From positions 120,019,161 to 120,083,160 of the forward strand of contig CM036618.1 in the NCBI GenBank assembly GCA_020746105.1: 64,000 nt of DNA. Reading direction: 5' to 3'. Shown here piece after piece: positions 62,416 through 64,000 of this stretch (its first letter is position 1; each line of letters begins with the position of its first letter). This stretch comes from Trogon surrucura (Eukaryota > Chordata > Aves > Trogoniformes > Trogonidae). The notes under the pieces were generated by a model that did not search any database, was not told the DNA's origin, and saw nothing but the letters and a program-made list of their open reading frames with translations. A program made the translations under genes and the position numbers.

Positions 62416-64000
62416 TAAGGGAAGGCTCCCGCACACTGACAACAGCAGCCTGTCTCAGCCTCATTATGCCATCCTGTTTCACTGGCTCAGTTTTCTGGAA
62501 ATACCATACAGAATTTTTACAGAAATCTCCTGCAGCTTGATTTGGAACCTGAGGTTAGGCTCCATCAGCATCCCAGACGAGTACGCCTCCTTCCCCTTCC
62601 TTTTTTTATGGCTGCGAGCAGTTGACTCCCACCCGTCACGCTGACAGCACGACATCCAGAGGGGGTCAAACTTCAACCCCCTCCAGGAATGCTTTAAGGA
62701 CAACACAAAAGCATGAGGAAGCCCCAGTGGAGGTGAGGGACCTGAAGTCCCAGCCAGCAGGGAAGCAAGAGAAATCACCGAATCCCACCTGCAGTGGGAA
62801 ACGGCAGCTGGGCATCCTGCAAAAAAAAAAAAGTCACCAGCATAAAAGTATCCTCTCTGCACATGGCAGCAGGGAGGTGGCTCGTGAGCACTAAGGCACT
62901 GGCGGGTTTCACTATTAGCATTTTCCTACGTGTTTGTGCCTAAGCCAGGCTCTTTGCGTTAAGGCTGGTATAGGGACAGGAAGACCTAACTGAAGGCAAA
63001 GCTTCTGCAGACCACCGGGTGAGGCCCATCAACCGATGTCATTATGAGGCCACCTACACAATCCTCTATATTTAGCCAGCAAATAACAGAGCAGCGAAGC
63101 ACCTACCGCAAGAGCAGATGGAAGAGCTGCCACCGGGTGCGGCAGCGATGTGACTCACAGCCCTCGTAGCCTCCCAGCACGAGTTAGTGTCAGAACGATG
63201 TCGTCAGCCCTGGGCGTGCTACATCCGATCGCATCACAAGCCGAAACCGGCCTTCTCCCCGCTAAACAATGTTTTTAGAGGTGTTAAACTGCTAACTTAT
63301 GTTAGCGGTCTTTTTGCACCTCCCGTAATACGCTACAACAGCCAGCAGCTCAGCTCAGCACCTGAAGTTCAAGGAGGCTGCACGCTTCCTAAATTCAGTT
63401 TTACCTGCTCCCCCTTCTGCAGCTTCACGCGGGGCTTTTTATGCCATTTCTGCACACTAGAAATGGACATTCCTCTACGCTCTGCCTGTTTTCCCTTAAA
63501 TTTTGGCCCGTTGTGGAGGATACCCATCTGCCTCTCCTCTCTCAATCTGCCTAGTAGCTCTCAAATTGCCTCCGAAAGCAAGCAAGCTCCCTGCAAGAGG
63601 AGAAGGAATAACCCAGCAAACAGCTCGCATCCATCAAGGTGCTGCAGTCGCTGCTGACCGGGTGGGCGTTCGTCAGCAGCACGGCATCCTGCCTCTCCCC
63701 GGCAAGAAAGCTGCGTGCTTAAAGGTCAGCCAGCCAGGAGTCACAGCATAGCATCTAAGCAGAGAAGACAGGCAAACGGGAGGCTGGAAAACCAAGTTTA
63801 GAGTCGTCTGCGAGAGAGCGAGCTCATTTCCCCACCCCAGGATACTGCGCTGTAGACCGGGGATGGCAGATGACACCAAAATATTTACCGTCTTGATTTA
63901 AAGGGGAGCTTAGCAAGAGTCTTCCTAAGCAATGGTTCCCCCTTGCATCCACATAACTTAAAGCACATTGAGCTCCAGACTGCCTAGAAAACCATCTATT
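62416..64000. other. Unique DNA to the window end, no gene seen
   Basis: Single-copy sequence. Frames up to 127 codons on the minus strand (62479-62862) and 156 on the plus strand (63187-63657) have biased composition and no known domain. No repeat was recognised. An A-run lies near 62821-62832. Confidence 0.45.

Noticed and set aside
63187-63657. 156-codon plus-strand frame near the window end
   Set aside because: Ser/Pro/Cys-rich, no domain, and no supporting splice sites.
1-64000. tRNA, rRNA, spliceosomal RNA, CRISPR array or complete endogenous retrovirus
   Set aside because: I looked for tRNA T-loop words, U6-like starts, regularly spaced direct repeats and paired LTRs and found none. 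Short or very degraded copies could be missed without a search.

Overview
The window looks like nuclear DNA of a bird. The main reason is the repeat content: nine pieces of CR1 LINE retrotransposon. Several keep the CR1 3' end (GGTTGGACTAGATGA-type sequence, then ATTCTGTG octamers), and two keep part of the reverse-transcriptase ORF. Crocodilians and turtles also carry CR1, so bird is the likeliest reading, not a proof. I see no bacterial-type genes, operons, tRNA, rRNA or CRISPR. Nearly all open frames are short chance ORFs in unique vertebrate DNA.

Layout: 1-11.3 kb is unique sequence with a CpG-island-like block (about 4.38-4.98 kb), a 17-bp minisatellite, two short tandem duplications and AT-rich stretches that resemble vertebrate conserved non-coding elements. 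11.3-22.7 kb is unique DNA with one CR1 3' stub, a CpG-enriched patch and a palindrome carrying two CACGTG E-boxes. 22.7-29.3 kb is the CR1-rich part, with two long copies in opposite orientation and three smaller ones. 31.6-32.3 kb is a roughly 715-bp pure polypyrimidine array. 32.3-46.5 kb is unique DNA with three more CR1 pieces. 46.5-56 kb holds the most unusual non-repeat signal: two similar element-like sequences (49790-49854 and 52514-52578), with a 118-bp duplication carrying TA repeats between them and an (AAAAT)n array further on.

At the right end, 56.2-61.5 kb, a minus-strand AATAAA with a GT-rich downstream element (56202-56207) and a protein-like minus-strand frame (61179-61512) could together be the 3' end of a gene with a roughly 5-kb 3' UTR. 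I cannot name that gene, and no other exon is convincing. The rest is best read as intergenic or intronic DNA, probably with regulatory elements. Conservation cannot be tested from one sequence, so every 'conserved-element-like' call is inference from composition and motif content.
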